DNA of 64,000 nt from Sandarakinorhabdus glacialis (GCF_014643455.1 NZ_BMJM01000005.1:214047-278046); one strand, 5' to 3'; numbered from the stretch's first letter, positions 45,862 to 53,845 are shown. The notes: generated by a model not told the origin, from the sequence alone. Numbers and translations: made by a program.

Positions 45862-46110
45862 ATGCAGACCCCTCCTCCACCCGAAATCTTCGTAACCGAC
45901 GCGGCGCGCGTTTTCTGCGACGGGGACGAGCCCGGCGCGATCGCAGCAATCCTGACTGGCCCGCCGACCGGCAACGCCGCCGTCCACGCGCCGTCGGGTG
46001 CCGATGGCCACCCGCGCGTCTGGCTCCAGATCGGTAGCGAAGGTGTCGCCGATTGCGGTTATTGCGACCGCCGCTTCATCCTGGCGGGCAGCCCAGCAGA
46101 TACGCGGTGA
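45862..46110 (+). CDS. CHCC-type zinc-finger protein
   Basis: An 82-residue protein. PEIFVTDAARVFCDGDE, then GHPRVWLQIGSEGVADCGYC ending DRRFIL carry the Cys-His-Cys-Cys zinc set (Cys near residue 19, His, then CxxC) known from the NDUFS6-like subunit of complex I and its bacterial homologues. It is soluble and small. ATG at 45862 follows TAGGAAG. It overlaps the next gene by 4 bases (GTGA). Confidence 0.88.
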   Translation: MQTPPPPEIFVTDAARVFCDGDEPGAIAAILTGPPTGNAAVHAPSGADGHPRVWLQIGSEGVADCGYCDRRFILAGSPADTR

Positions 46111-47072
46111 GGCCTTCTCGGGTCGTTGTTCCGCAAACCTGCCTGGGACTGGCCGTCGCGATACTCGCCATGCCCGCTTTCGGGGCGCAAACCGCCCCGC
46201 AGCCACCCTTCGTCATCACCGCCGCGCCCGGCAAACAGCCCCATATTCCCGTCCGCCTCAAGCAATCGACGCTCGATATCCGGCTGGCGCTCAGCTTTGA
46301 TTCGGCGCTCATCCTCAACACCGAGCCGGCCCAGCGCGCCGGCCTCAAGCCGTTTCCGCTGATCGGCAAGCGCACGTTCAAAAGCGCGCTGATCCCCGGC
46401 GGCGAGGCCACCTTCCGCGGCAATCTGTTCGGCGTCACCCCGCAAGGCCTTAAAAAGTCGACACTTCCGGTGATCTGGGTCGATCGCCCCATCGCCGCCG
46501 ATGCCGAAGGCGTGCTCGCGCTGTCGGTGCTCAAGGCCGACCGCATCATCGTCGAACTTGGACCGCAAGCTGCAAATTCAAAGGTTTACACCCTCACCCG
46601 CAAGGGCAAGGGCGACGCCGGCCTCAAAGCCCGCATCGGCGACGAGAACATCGACGTCGCCCTCGAACTCAACAGCCCCGACACCGTGATGAATGGCCGC
46701 GCCGCCGCTGCCCTTGTCGCCGCCGGCCTCATGAAGCGCAACGGCCTGGTTGGATTCTGGAAGCCTTTTCCGGGAGTTGCGCTGCCCTTTGAGCGCATGA
46801 CGCCCGCACCCGGCGCCACCCTGCTAGGACTGCCGATGTCGAAACCCGGCGTCCGCATCACCGAAATCCAGGCCCAGGCCCTCGACGCCCAGGCCAAGGC
46901 CGGCACCAGCACCGTCGAGGACGACGATGACACCATTACCGTCACCGCCAGCCGCAAGAAGGGCCGCAACCCCTGGATTTTGCTGGGCGGCGATGTGCTA
47001 AGCCATTGCTCGCGGATCGAATTCGACCGGCCGGGCAAGGCCTGGCATCTCACCTGCGCCTTCGGGACTTGA
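46107..47072 (+). CDS. Exported protein of unknown function, possibly retropepsin-like fold
   Basis: A 321-residue protein. The GTG at 46107 overlaps the zinc-finger stop and begins a signal peptide (VVVPQTCLGLAVAILAMPAFGAQ). The central part has alternating beta segments: LDIRLALSFDSALILNTEPA, FKSALIPGGEATFRGNLFGV and DAEGVLALSVLKADRIIVEL. These are weakly like aspartyl-protease/clan AA domains of sphingomonads, but the catalytic DTG is replaced by FDSA, so activity is doubtful. An acidic EDDDDTITVTAS region precedes the basic C-terminus. The stop codon lies inside a promoter -35 box. Confidence 0.7.
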   Translation: MRPSRVVVPQTCLGLAVAILAMPAFGAQTAPQPPFVITAAPGKQPHIPVRLKQSTLDIRLALSFDSALILNTEPAQRAGLKPFPLIGKRTFKSALIPGGEATFRGNLFGVTPQGLKKSTLPVIWVDRPIAADAEGVLALSVLKADRIIVELGPQAANSKVYTLTRKGKGDAGLKARIGDENIDVALELNSPDTVMNGRAAAALVAAGLMKRNGLVGFWKPFPGVALPFERMTPAPGATLLGLPMSKPGVRITEIQAQALDAQAKAGTSTVEDDDDTITVTASRKKGRNPWILLGGDVLSHCSRIEFDRPGKAWHLTCAFGT

Positions 47073-47096
47073 CAAAGAAACCAAACAGGTTATAAT
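47069..47096 (+). promoter_or_regulatory. Sigma-70-type promoter TTGACA-N16-TATAAT, cut by the IS
   Basis: TTGACA (47069-47074) and TATAAT (47091-47096) are perfect consensus hexamers 16 bases apart. The -10 hexamer is part of the 8-bp target duplication TATAATCG of the transposon. Before insertion this promoter probably drove tldD, whose start would have been about 79 bases beyond the -10 box. It now reads into the transposon, 50 bases before the transposase start. Confidence 0.75.
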
Positions 47097-47098
47097 CG
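47091..47098 (+). repeat. Target-site duplication TATAATCG, left copy
   Basis: The 8 bases TATAATCG stand directly before the left inverted repeat and are repeated exactly directly after the right one (50270-50277). Eight bases is the duplication length of IS1595 elements. Confidence 0.92.
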
Positions 47099-47124
47099 GG
47101 GGATTATGCACTTGACATACCACG
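47099..47124 (+). repeat. Left terminal inverted repeat of the transposon
   Basis: Begins GGGGATTATGCACTTGA and ends ATACCACG. It contains TTGACA at 47112-47117, a possible inward -35 box for the transposase, though no good -10 box is correctly spaced. Confidence 0.92.
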
Positions 47125-47145
47125 CCATGAGCGTAGGTAGAATGC

Positions 47146-48075
47146 ATGACCACGAACCTCACCGCCGCGATCTACCATGACGAAGACGCGGCGCGTGCGC
47201 ACTTCGAGGCAATCCGTTGGGCCGATGGTCGCGTCTGTCCCCATTGCGGCGTCATCGGCAATTCGACCTTGATGCAGGGCAAGACGACCCGCCCAGGCCT
47301 CTACAAGTGCAAGGATTGCCGCAAGCCGTTCACCGCCACGATGGGCACGATCTACGAACGCTCGCACATTCCGCTGCACAAGTGGTTGCTGGCGACACAG
47401 TTGATGGTGTCAAGCAAGAAGGGCATTTCGGCCCACCGGTTGTTCCGCACGCTTGGCTTCGGCTCGTACCGCACGGCATGGTTCATGGCCCACCGCATCC
47501 GCGAAGCAATGATGGCTGGCGACACCGGCCCGCTTGGCGGCGCTGGCGGCTTTGTCGAAGTCGATGAAACCTACATCGGTCGCCGCAAGGGCGTTGACGC
47601 TCCAAAGGGCGGCTTCCGTCACAAGATGCGTGTAGTGTCGCTGGTTTGCCGCGACACCGGCGAAGTCCGTTCGATCAACTCGGAAGCCATCACCGGCGGC
47701 GAGGTCGCCACCATCGTCCGCAACAACGTTGCCCGCGAAGCTACCTTGATGACCGACGAAGCCCGCCTCTATTGGGCAGTTGGCCGCGAGTTCGCATCGC
47801 ACCAGCGCGTGACGCATGCACGCGGCGAGTATGTCCGCGATCTGGCGCACACAAACACGATTGAAGGCTTCTTCTCAATTTTCAAGCGTGGGATGCGCGG
47901 CATCTACCAGCATTGCGGCGAACAGCATCTGCATCGCTATCTGGCGGAGTTCGACTTCCGTTATACCAACCGCATCGCCAACGGCGTGAACGATAACGAG
48001 CGGGCCGTGATTGCCCTACGCGGCGTTGTCGGCAAGCGGTTGACCTACCAACAAGCTAACCGACTCGCCGCCTGA
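47146..48075 (+). CDS. IS1595-family transposase (zinc ribbon plus ISXO2-like DDE domain)
   Basis: A 309-residue transposase. The N-terminal zinc ribbon uses Cys31-Cys34 (VCPHCG) and Cys55-Cys58 (YKCKDC). The catalytic domain has Asp140 in VEVDETYIGR, Asp204 in LMTDEARLY and the third acidic/Asn site in HTNTIEGFFSIFKRGMRG (Glu240 or Asn237). The frame is intact. The start at 47146 lies 22 bases inside the left repeat. Cargo genes follow in the opposite direction. Confidence 0.95.
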   Translation: MTTNLTAAIYHDEDAARAHFEAIRWADGRVCPHCGVIGNSTLMQGKTTRPGLYKCKDCRKPFTATMGTIYERSHIPLHKWLLATQLMVSSKKGISAHRLFRTLGFGSYRTAWFMAHRIREAMMAGDTGPLGGAGGFVEVDETYIGRRKGVDAPKGGFRHKMRVVSLVCRDTGEVRSINSEAITGGEVATIVRNNVAREATLMTDEARLYWAVGREFASHQRVTHARGEYVRDLAHTNTIEGFFSIFKRGMRGIYQHCGEQHLHRYLAEFDFRYTNRIANGVNDNERAVIALRGVVGKRLTYQQANRLAA

Positions 48076-48120
48076 AAAGCCCGCTGGCAAGCGGCCTCGT
48101 AATCAACGGTGGAAATAGAA

Positions 48121-48333
48121 TTAGGCTTCGGCGGTGAGAACGAGACTTGCGACGCAAAAGGTCTTATCCGCTAACGCTTGCAGTACATCGTTCAAACCCG
48201 TTGAAGGGGGAACCAAGTCAAAGACCCTGTCGCCGCCAATGCATTGGCTAAATATTTCGGGTGTCGAATATCCAAACTGGGATGCCACTAAGACGATTCC
48301 AGCGCTGGGCGCGAGCGATCCAATCTCAAGCAT
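48121..48333 (-). CDS. Transposon cargo: 70-residue protein of unknown function
   Basis: A 70-residue protein, MLEIGSLAPSAGIVLVASQF..., translated from an ATG with a perfect AGGAG seven bases before it. That ribosome-binding site lies at the stop of the protease gene, only 10 bases away, so the two are one operon. It has hydrophobic stretches but no clear membrane helix. I do not recognise a family. A link to the protease, as regulator or substrate, is inference from coupling. Confidence 0.7.
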   Translation of the reverse strand: MLEIGSLAPSAGIVLVASQFGYSTPEIFSQCIGGDRVFDLVPPSTGLNDVLQALADKTFCVASLVLTAEA

Positions 48334-48343
48334 TCTTCAGCTC

Positions 48344-49228
48344 CTAAAATGCAGAAACGGTGTGGGTAACACCGAGTTCCGCCAACACCCCCAAAATCGT
48401 CGTGGAATGAACGCCCCATCCCACGTTTAGAAACTGATGCTCAGTTTCGCCGTTCTTCCCACCAGGAATTGGCGGATTAAAGCCCAGATGTAAATGATGC
48501 GTCTGAGATTGAATCGCCCAGATGGCGCCATGGACATCAAATGTAGGCCCTCCACTTTGCCCTCTCAAACCCGGCGATGAGGTTTCCAAGTAAATCAACG
48601 GGTACGGTGAAGGCGGTCCGCCTGGTACCACATAATTCACACCACGTGTAAAAATCCCCTCCATAGGGAAAAGCGGAAGCGGGTCTCCTTCGACTGTAAA
48701 GCTCCCTGCGGCATCATCAAAAGAGGGCACAACTGTATGAAATGGATAGCCATATTTGCAAAGGCTTGCGCCAGGCTCAAAATCTTTCTGAGGATCTTTG
48801 ATGACCGGGTAGGTCGTGACCCAGCTCGGATCGAAAGGTTCAAGTTTGCCCACAGCGATATCTACGACACCATGACGCTTGGCTTGAGTGAGAACAGCCC
48901 CAGGGAAATGCCAATTTGCCGCAGCCCGCTCCGTGGCGTCGGGCATTATTTTACCTAGCGCTTTGATTAGATCGTACTTGTCTTTCTTACTGAGCGTGCT
49001 GTCTGATTTTATTGCCGCCAATCGAGTCGGGTGGTCGCGAGTGGCCTTCTCTTCGGCCACGAGCTTGTCCAACTGGTCGATGATGTGCCCTGCCGTCAGA
49101 ATCCAGCCTTCGTTATTTAGAACGATGAAAGACCCTATGCTGCTTGAGCAGACCCCGGAGACTGTCTTGCGGCACAGGATTACAGGACGGGTGAACTCGC
49201 GAGCAATCGCGCATGCATTTCTGAACAT
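48344..49228 (-). CDS. Transposon cargo: trypsin-like serine protease
   Basis: A 294-residue chymotrypsin-fold protease. The catalytic triad is visible as His48 in WILTAGHII, Asp123 in HGVVDIAVGKL and Ser225 in GLRGQSGGPTF. The N-terminus (MFRNACAIAREFTRPVILCR) has no convincing signal peptide, so it is likely cytosolic, unlike DegP-type proteases; no PDZ domain follows. A charged helical insert (about residues 52-100) splits the first barrel. Cytosolic trypsin-like domains are typical of conflict and defence systems, which is a family-level hint only. Confidence 0.88.
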   Translation of the reverse strand: MFRNACAIAREFTRPVILCRKTVSGVCSSSIGSFIVLNNEGWILTAGHIIDQLDKLVAEEKATRDHPTRLAAIKSDSTLSKKDKYDLIKALGKIMPDATERAAANWHFPGAVLTQAKRHGVVDIAVGKLEPFDPSWVTTYPVIKDPQKDFEPGASLCKYGYPFHTVVPSFDDAAGSFTVEGDPLPLFPMEGIFTRGVNYVVPGGPPSPYPLIYLETSSPGLRGQSGGPTFDVHGAIWAIQSQTHHLHLGFNPPIPGGKNGETEHQFLNVGWGVHSTTILGVLAELGVTHTVSAF

Positions 49229-49268
49229 GTGCAGCGCATGAATTACTGATCGTTACGATGCAAGTTCA

Positions 49269-49397
49269 TCACTTCGGTTTTGGAGATTTGGCTTTTGGCT
49301 TCGGCGGCGTAGCCAGCATCCGCTTGATTACCTCGTCGCGTAGGCGCGCCGCCTCTTCCTCTGATAGAGGCTCGTCGGGCTGGTCTTGCTCAGGCAT
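49269..49397 (-). CDS. Transposon cargo: 42-residue acidic-to-basic peptide
   Basis: Not obvious as a gene because of its size. The frame reads MPEQDQPDEPLSEEEAARLR, then DEVIKRMLATPPKPKAKSPK and PK. An acidic N-terminus, a helix and a Pro/Lys tail suggest a small nucleic-acid-binding or adaptor peptide. AGGA stands about 12 bases before the ATG. It lies between the protease and winged-helix genes on the same strand. Chance cannot be excluded, but the composition is protein-like. Confidence 0.5.
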   Translation of the reverse strand: MPEQDQPDEPLSEEEAARLRDEVIKRMLATPPKPKAKSPKPK

Positions 49398-49562
49398 TTG
49401 CCAGATTCGTCCTGCTATGTTAAACAATCAGCTCTAGCCGGCCCCTCGTAAGTAAGGCCGACTAGAGGTTGAGGTTGATAAGACGGCTCATCACCGTTGC
49501 GAGTGCTCCCCTACGGGGCTGCGAACGTCAGAACGCTCGAACGTCCTGACACCCGGAAGCGC

Positions 49563-50141
49563 CTAGGTCACAGACGTATTATCTGTTGTTGCAACAGGAC
49601 CACCCCCTTCCTGGTTAGAGAATGGAAGCGACGCGACGGGTTCGATCACAAGATCATAACCCGTCGCTTCGACCCAAGCCTTCGGCAGTTCCACCCCGGC
49701 GAACCACCACAAATATTGACCGTCGAACTTCAGCGAATAGAAGCGGCGGTCCCGTGAAATGTTCGACCGGAAGTTCGCCACCTTGTCGCCTGTGAGCACA
49801 AGGCCCTGCTCCTCTACGCCCGCCAAGAGGTCGCCCAGGCGCAGGGGCATGTCGGTCGTCCGCAACACGATCTCGGCAGCATCGCCCTGCGAGAGCGGCT
49901 TTGGCGGCTTACCGCTCAATATCTCTTTCTGAAGTTCTGAGCGATTGCGCGCTCGTTCCACAAGCACGGCGCCGAGCGAATTGGCCTGAAAGGCCCGACC
50001 ATCGAGCGTTGCGCGCTCAGCGCCAAGCGACACGGCTGCTGCATCTAAAGCGACGAACGCATCGAACGCCGGGGACTCGCGTAATTCCCGCAGGGCATCA
50101 GCCCGCAAGGCAATCACGTCTTCTAGATATCTGCCTGCCAT
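49563..50141 (-). CDS. Transposon cargo: protein with probable C-terminal winged helix
   Basis: A 192-residue protein. The start at 50141 follows CGGAGGCGCAACA; the longer frame to 50231 is not used. Residues about 1-75 are helical (YLEDVIALRADALRELRESP). The second half, AAEIVLRTTDMPLRLGDLLA then GVEEQGLVLTGDKVANFRSN, ISRDRRFYSLKFDGQYLWW, has the layout of a HARE-HTH-like winged helix. It could regulate the cargo or recognise DNA. It is the first gene of the minus-strand group, adjacent to the right terminal repeat. Confidence 0.7.
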   Translation of the reverse strand: MAGRYLEDVIALRADALRELRESPAFDAFVALDAAAVSLGAERATLDGRAFQANSLGAVLVERARNRSELQKEILSGKPPKPLSQGDAAEIVLRTTDMPLRLGDLLAGVEEQGLVLTGDKVANFRSNISRDRRFYSLKFDGQYLWWFAGVELPKAWVEATGYDLVIEPVASLPFSNQEGGGPVATTDNTSVT

Positions 50142-50243
50142 TGTTGCGCCTCCGAGTCGCGCTGGTATAACAGCAAGCCTCGACAATGCAAACCCTACAA
50201 CCCTATCCACAAACCCCCGGTTTGTTCTCAAGACAGTTTCAAA

Positions 50244-50269
50244 CGTGGTATCTCAAGTGCATAATCCCC
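50244..50269 (-). repeat. Right terminal inverted repeat of the transposon
   Basis: Read on the minus strand it begins GGGGATTATGCACTTGA and differs from the left end by one base (G for C at position 18). Confidence 0.92.
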
Positions 50270-50277
50270 TATAATCG
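50270..50277 (+). repeat. Target-site duplication TATAATCG, right copy
   Basis: Exact copy of 47091-47098. It restores a -10-like TATAAT before tldD, but the sequence 16-18 bases upstream (now transposon end) has no TTGACA-like hexamer. Confidence 0.92.
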
Positions 50278-50354
50278 TCTTAATCGATCACGCGTTCTAA
50301 AACCATTTCGTCGCGCCTGTTTGCCTCCCGCCTGCGTCTCCCTATATTGCTGAT

Positions 50355-51785
50355 ATGAGCAATCTCGACCCCGCCACGATCTTCTACGCCGACACCGGCC
50401 TGGACCCCGCCCGCACCGAGCGCCTCGTCGCCGAGGCCCTCAACGGCTGCGACGACGGCGAACTCTACATGCAGTACGCCGTCTCGGAGAGCTTCTCCTT
50501 CGACGACGGGCGCCTCAAGGCCGCCACCTTCGACACGCAAAAAGGCTTCGGCCTGCGCGGCGTCGCGGGTGAAATGACCGCCTTCGCCCACGCCAACGAA
50601 CTGTCGGACGCCGCCATTACCCGCGCCGCCGACACCATCCGCGTCGTCCGCGACGGCCATGGCGGCACGATGGCGCTCGCCCCTCAGCGCACCAACGCCC
50701 GCCGCTACACCGACGCCAACCCATTGGACGGCATCAGCTTTGCGCAAAAAGTCGCGCTGATGCAGACCATCGACGCCGCCGCCCGCGCCCGCGATCCGCG
50801 CGTCGTCCAGGTCAGCGCCAGCCTGCTCGGCAGCTGGAGCGTCGTCGAGATCATCCGCGCCGACGGGCACCGCGTCCGCGATGTCCGGCCGCTGGTTCGT
50901 CTCAACGTCCAGATCGTCGCCGAAAAGGATGGCCGCCGCGAAACCGGCTTCCACGGCCTCGGCGGCCGCTACCTGTATGATGGCCTGATCACGCCCGAAA
51001 ACTGGAACGGCGCCATCGACATCGCCCTCGCCAACGCCCTGACCAACCTCGATGCCGTCGCTGCACCGGCCGGCGAGATGACCGTCGTGCTCGGGCCCGG
51101 CTGGCCCGGCATCCTGCTCCACGAAGCCATCGGCCACGGCCTCGAGGGCGATTTCAACCGCAAGGGCACCAGCGCCTTCTCGGGTCGCATCGGCGAGCGC
51201 GTTGCCGCCAAGGGTGTCACGGTCGTCGATGACGGCAGCCTCGACAACCGTCGCGGCTCGTTGACCGTCGACGATGAAGGCACCCCCACCGAACGCACCG
51301 TGCTTATCGAGGACGGCATCCTCAAGGGCTATATGCAGGACCGTCTGAACGCCCGCCTGATGGGCGTCGCCGCCACCGGCAACGGTCGCCGCGAAAGCTT
51401 CGCCCATGCGCCGATGCCGCGCATGACCAATACGTTCATGGAGAATGGCACCGAGGACCCCGGCGAGATCCTGCGCTCGGCCAAGTCGGGGATCTACGCC
51501 AAGAGCTTCGGTGGCGGTCAGGTCGACATCACCAGCGGGAAGTTCGTCTTCAGCTGCACCGAGGCCTACCGCATCGAGAACGGTCGGCTTGGCGCACCGA
51601 TCAAGGGCGCCACGTTGATCGGCAACGGCCCAGACGTGCTGACTCGCGTGAGGGCGATCGGCAATGATTTCGCGCTCGATGAAGGCGTCGGCATCTGCGG
51701 CAAGGGCGGGCAAAGCGTCCCCGCCGGCGTCGGCCAGCCGACGTTGCTCATCGAAGGCCTGACGGTCGGCGGCACGGCGGCGTAA
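50355..51785 (+). CDS. tldD: Metalloprotease TldD
   Basis: A 476-residue metalloprotease subunit of the TldD/PmbA family. The zinc motif HEAIGHGLE has His256, Glu257 and His261; the third ligand, a Cys, is in FVFSCTEAYRIENG. With TldE/PmbA it trims unfolded or modified peptides, including leader peptides of microcins. The partner gene is not in this window. Its promoter was probably split by the transposon that ends 85 bp upstream. A tldD gene in a genome with a peptide maturase operon is suggestive but not specific, since tldD is widespread. Confidence 0.95.
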   Translation: MSNLDPATIFYADTGLDPARTERLVAEALNGCDDGELYMQYAVSESFSFDDGRLKAATFDTQKGFGLRGVAGEMTAFAHANELSDAAITRAADTIRVVRDGHGGTMALAPQRTNARRYTDANPLDGISFAQKVALMQTIDAAARARDPRVVQVSASLLGSWSVVEIIRADGHRVRDVRPLVRLNVQIVAEKDGRRETGFHGLGGRYLYDGLITPENWNGAIDIALANALTNLDAVAAPAGEMTVVLGPGWPGILLHEAIGHGLEGDFNRKGTSAFSGRIGERVAAKGVTVVDDGSLDNRRGSLTVDDEGTPTERTVLIEDGILKGYMQDRLNARLMGVAATGNGRRESFAHAPMPRMTNTFMENGTEDPGEILRSAKSGIYAKSFGGGQVDITSGKFVFSCTEAYRIENGRLGAPIKGATLIGNGPDVLTRVRAIGNDFALDEGVGICGKGGQSVPAGVGQPTLLIEGLTVGGTAA

Positions 51786-51804
51786 ACACTATTGGGGGCG
51801 GCGG

Positions 51805-52353
51805 ATGGACTTCTACGACCACATTACCGACAACCAGGCGGCGTTCATCGCTCGCCAGCCGGTGTTCTTCGTTGCCACCGCCGCTCCCGACGCCCGTATC
51901 AATCTCAGCCCCAAGGGCATGGATGCCTTCCGCGTCCTTGGCCCCAACCGCGTCGCCTGGCTCGATTTCGGCGGATCGGGAAATGAAACCAACGCGCATC
52001 TGCTCGCCGACGGCCGCATGACGATCATGTTCTGCGCCTTCGACCAGCCGGCGCTGATCCTGCGCCTTTACGGCCGCGGTGTCCCTGTCCTGCCGCAGGA
52101 CCCGGCTTGGGGGGAACTCGCGGCGCACTTCACCATCGAGACCGGCGTCCGCCAGATCTTCGATATAGCCGTCGAGTCCACCCAGGATTCCTGCGGCTGG
52201 GCGGTGCCCTTCATGACCTTCGACAAGGAACGCCAGACGCTGCGCAAATATTACGCCGCCAAGACGCCCGAGGCGATGGTCAAGAGCTTCGAGCGGCGTA
52301 CCCGCAGCATCGACGGATTGCCGACTCGGCCGGCGACGAAGGTTCCCGCCTGA
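51805..52353 (+). CDS. Pyridoxamine 5'-phosphate oxidase family protein
   Basis: A 182-residue flavin-reductase-like split-barrel protein: FIARQPVFFVATAAPDARIN, LSPKGMDAFRVLGPNRVAWL and ETNAHLLADGRMTIMFCAF. It resembles the PNPOx-like group that binds FMN or F420, not the true vitamin B6 enzyme. CGWAVPFMTFDKER at the C-terminal third is typical of this subgroup. Function unknown. It starts 19 bases after tldD and overlaps the next gene. Confidence 0.88.
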   Translation: MDFYDHITDNQAAFIARQPVFFVATAAPDARINLSPKGMDAFRVLGPNRVAWLDFGGSGNETNAHLLADGRMTIMFCAFDQPALILRLYGRGVPVLPQDPAWGELAAHFTIETGVRQIFDIAVESTQDSCGWAVPFMTFDKERQTLRKYYAAKTPEAMVKSFERRTRSIDGLPTRPATKVPA

Positions 52354-52721
52354 TCAATCCCGCTCACGCCGCCGACCTGGTGGTGGCGGCGCACTTCGCC
52401 TTCATCCTGTTCGCGCTGCTCGGCGCCGGGCTACTGGTACGCTGGCCGGCGCTCATCTGGCTTCACCTTCCTGCGCTTGCCTGGGGCATCTGGATCGAGT
52501 TGTCGGGCCGCATCTGCCCGCTGACGCCCATCGAAATGCACTACCGCGAAGCGGCAGGGCAGGGCGGCTACACCGGCGGCTTCATCGACCATTATCTGAC
52601 CCCGATCATCTACCCGCAGGGCCTGACCCGCGGCACCCAGGCACTGTTCGCCGCCATTTTGATCGGCATCAACGCGCTGTTCTACGCGCGCTTTTTCTGG
52701 AAACGCCGCCAATGCCGCTGA
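52350..52721 (+). CDS. DUF2784 family membrane protein
   Basis: A 123-residue membrane protein of the DUF2784 family: DLVVAAHFAFILFALLGAGL, LIWLHLPALAWGIWIELSGR, ICPLTPIEMHYREAAGQGGY, FIDHYLTPIIYPQGLTR. Three or four transmembrane helices. The start is uncertain: no ATG, GTG or TTG stands at the expected place. CTG at 52350, in a CTGA overlap with the previous stop and after AAGG, fits the family length; GTG at 52380 is the alternative and would remove about ten residues. Confidence 0.8.
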   Translation: MINPAHAADLVVAAHFAFILFALLGAGLLVRWPALIWLHLPALAWGIWIELSGRICPLTPIEMHYREAAGQGGYTGGFIDHYLTPIIYPQGLTRGTQALFAAILIGINALFYARFFWKRRQCR

Positions 52722-52912
52722 TCACCCTGCAGACCATCTTCGATCCCGTCGAGGCCGAGATCATGCGCATGCGCCTCGAAGCCGGCGGCATTGACGCCGT
52801 CATCTTCGACGCCGGCATCGTCTCGCTGATCGGCAGCGGGTTGTCCGGGGTGCGGCTCATGGTCCTCGATGAAGACGAAGACGCAGCGCGCGCACTCCTG
52901 TCACAAATCTAG
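52712..52912 (+). CDS. DUF2007 family protein
   Basis: A 66-residue protein. MPLITLQTIFDPVEAEIMRM and LEAGGIDAVIFDAG...GVRLMVLDEDEDAARALL match the putative signal-transducing DUF2007 domain, a ferredoxin-like fold. Function unknown. It overlaps the DUF2784 gene by 10 bp. Confidence 0.88.
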   Translation: MPLITLQTIFDPVEAEIMRMRLEAGGIDAVIFDAGIVSLIGSGLSGVRLMVLDEDEDAARALLSQI

Positions 52913-52926
52913 GCAATAGGTGTCAC

Positions 52927-53721
52927 ATGAAGATTGCCCTGGCGCTCGGCGGCGGCGCCGGCCTCGGCTGGGCACACATCGGCGTCCTCCACGCGCTTCA
53001 TGAACGCGGCGTCCAGGTCGATGCCGTCAGCGGTACTTCGATCGGCGCCGTGGCGGCGGTCTGCCTCGCCGCCGATCGCCTCAACGTGCTCGAGGACATC
53101 GCCCGTGCCATCAACGCTCGCCAGGTCGTCCGCTTCATCGATATCGATCCCCGCCGCGGCTCGGTCCTTGGCGGCCGCGCCGTCACCGCGCAACTCCGCC
53201 AGCACTTCGGCCATGGTAACCTCCAGGACCTGTTCCTGCCCGTGGCCATCGTCGCCGCCGACCTTGTCAGTGGCGCGGAAATCGCGCTCAGCCGCGGCTC
53301 GATCGTCGACGCCATTCGCGCCTCGATCGCCATTCCCGGCGTCTTTCCGCCGGTCCATACGGGCGGCATGATCCTCGTCGACGGCGGCGTCATCACCCCC
53401 GTGCCGGTCCGCGCCGTTCGCGCGCTGTCGAAGGCGCCGGTGCTCGCGATCAACCTCCAGGGCGACTATTTGCGCCGCGCCGAAGCCGGAATGCCGCCCG
53501 GCAAGCGCCTGGTGACGCCGTTCCGCGTCGGCCGTGCCGGCATCTCGCTGTTGATGACCCATCTGGCGCGGCAAAGCCTGTTGCTCGACCCGCCGGACCT
53601 CGAGATCGCCCCGGCCATCGGGCACATCGATGTCCGCAATTTTACGCGCGCGCACGAGCTTATCGCGCTAGGCGCCGCTTCGATCGCCGACAATTGGGAT
53701 GCGATCCGCAAGCTGCTATAA
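52927..53721 (+). CDS. Patatin-like phospholipase, RssA type
   Basis: A 264-residue patatin-fold hydrolase. LALGGGAGLGWAHIGVL forms the oxyanion hole, Ser38 in SGTSIGA is the nucleophile, and the Asp of ILVDGGVITPVPV completes the dyad. It is close to RssA/NTE-type proteins of proteobacteria, lipid acyl hydrolases at the inner membrane. A single-domain protein without membrane segments. It starts 14 bases after the DUF2007 gene. Confidence 0.92.
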   Translation: MKIALALGGGAGLGWAHIGVLHALHERGVQVDAVSGTSIGAVAAVCLAADRLNVLEDIARAINARQVVRFIDIDPRRGSVLGGRAVTAQLRQHFGHGNLQDLFLPVAIVAADLVSGAEIALSRGSIVDAIRASIAIPGVFPPVHTGGMILVDGGVITPVPVRAVRALSKAPVLAINLQGDYLRRAEAGMPPGKRLVTPFRVGRAGISLLMTHLARQSLLLDPPDLEIAPAIGHIDVRNFTRAHELIALGAASIADNWDAIRKLL

Positions 53722-53845
53722 AGTTCCCGAAACGGCTCGTGCGCCTGCTTAAAAGTTGCACCACCTTTAGGACAATGCCGCAGAATCGGGCAGTTTCGAA
53801 GGTATTAACACGCCGCAATGAATGGTTCATGCTGCATCGCAACAC

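Larger units (their letters stand above)
47099..50269 (+). mobile_element. Complete IS1595-family transposon with cargo genes
   Basis: A 3,171-bp element bounded by 26-bp terminal inverted repeats (47099-47124 and 50244-50269; 25 of 26 match) and an 8-bp direct target duplication. It has an IS1595-type DDE transposase on the plus strand and four genes on the minus strand: a trypsin-like protease, proteins of 70 and 42 residues, and a probable winged-helix protein. IS1595 elements are known to carry passenger genes. Perfect flanking repeats and near-perfect ends suggest a recent, possibly active, insertion. Confidence 0.93.
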
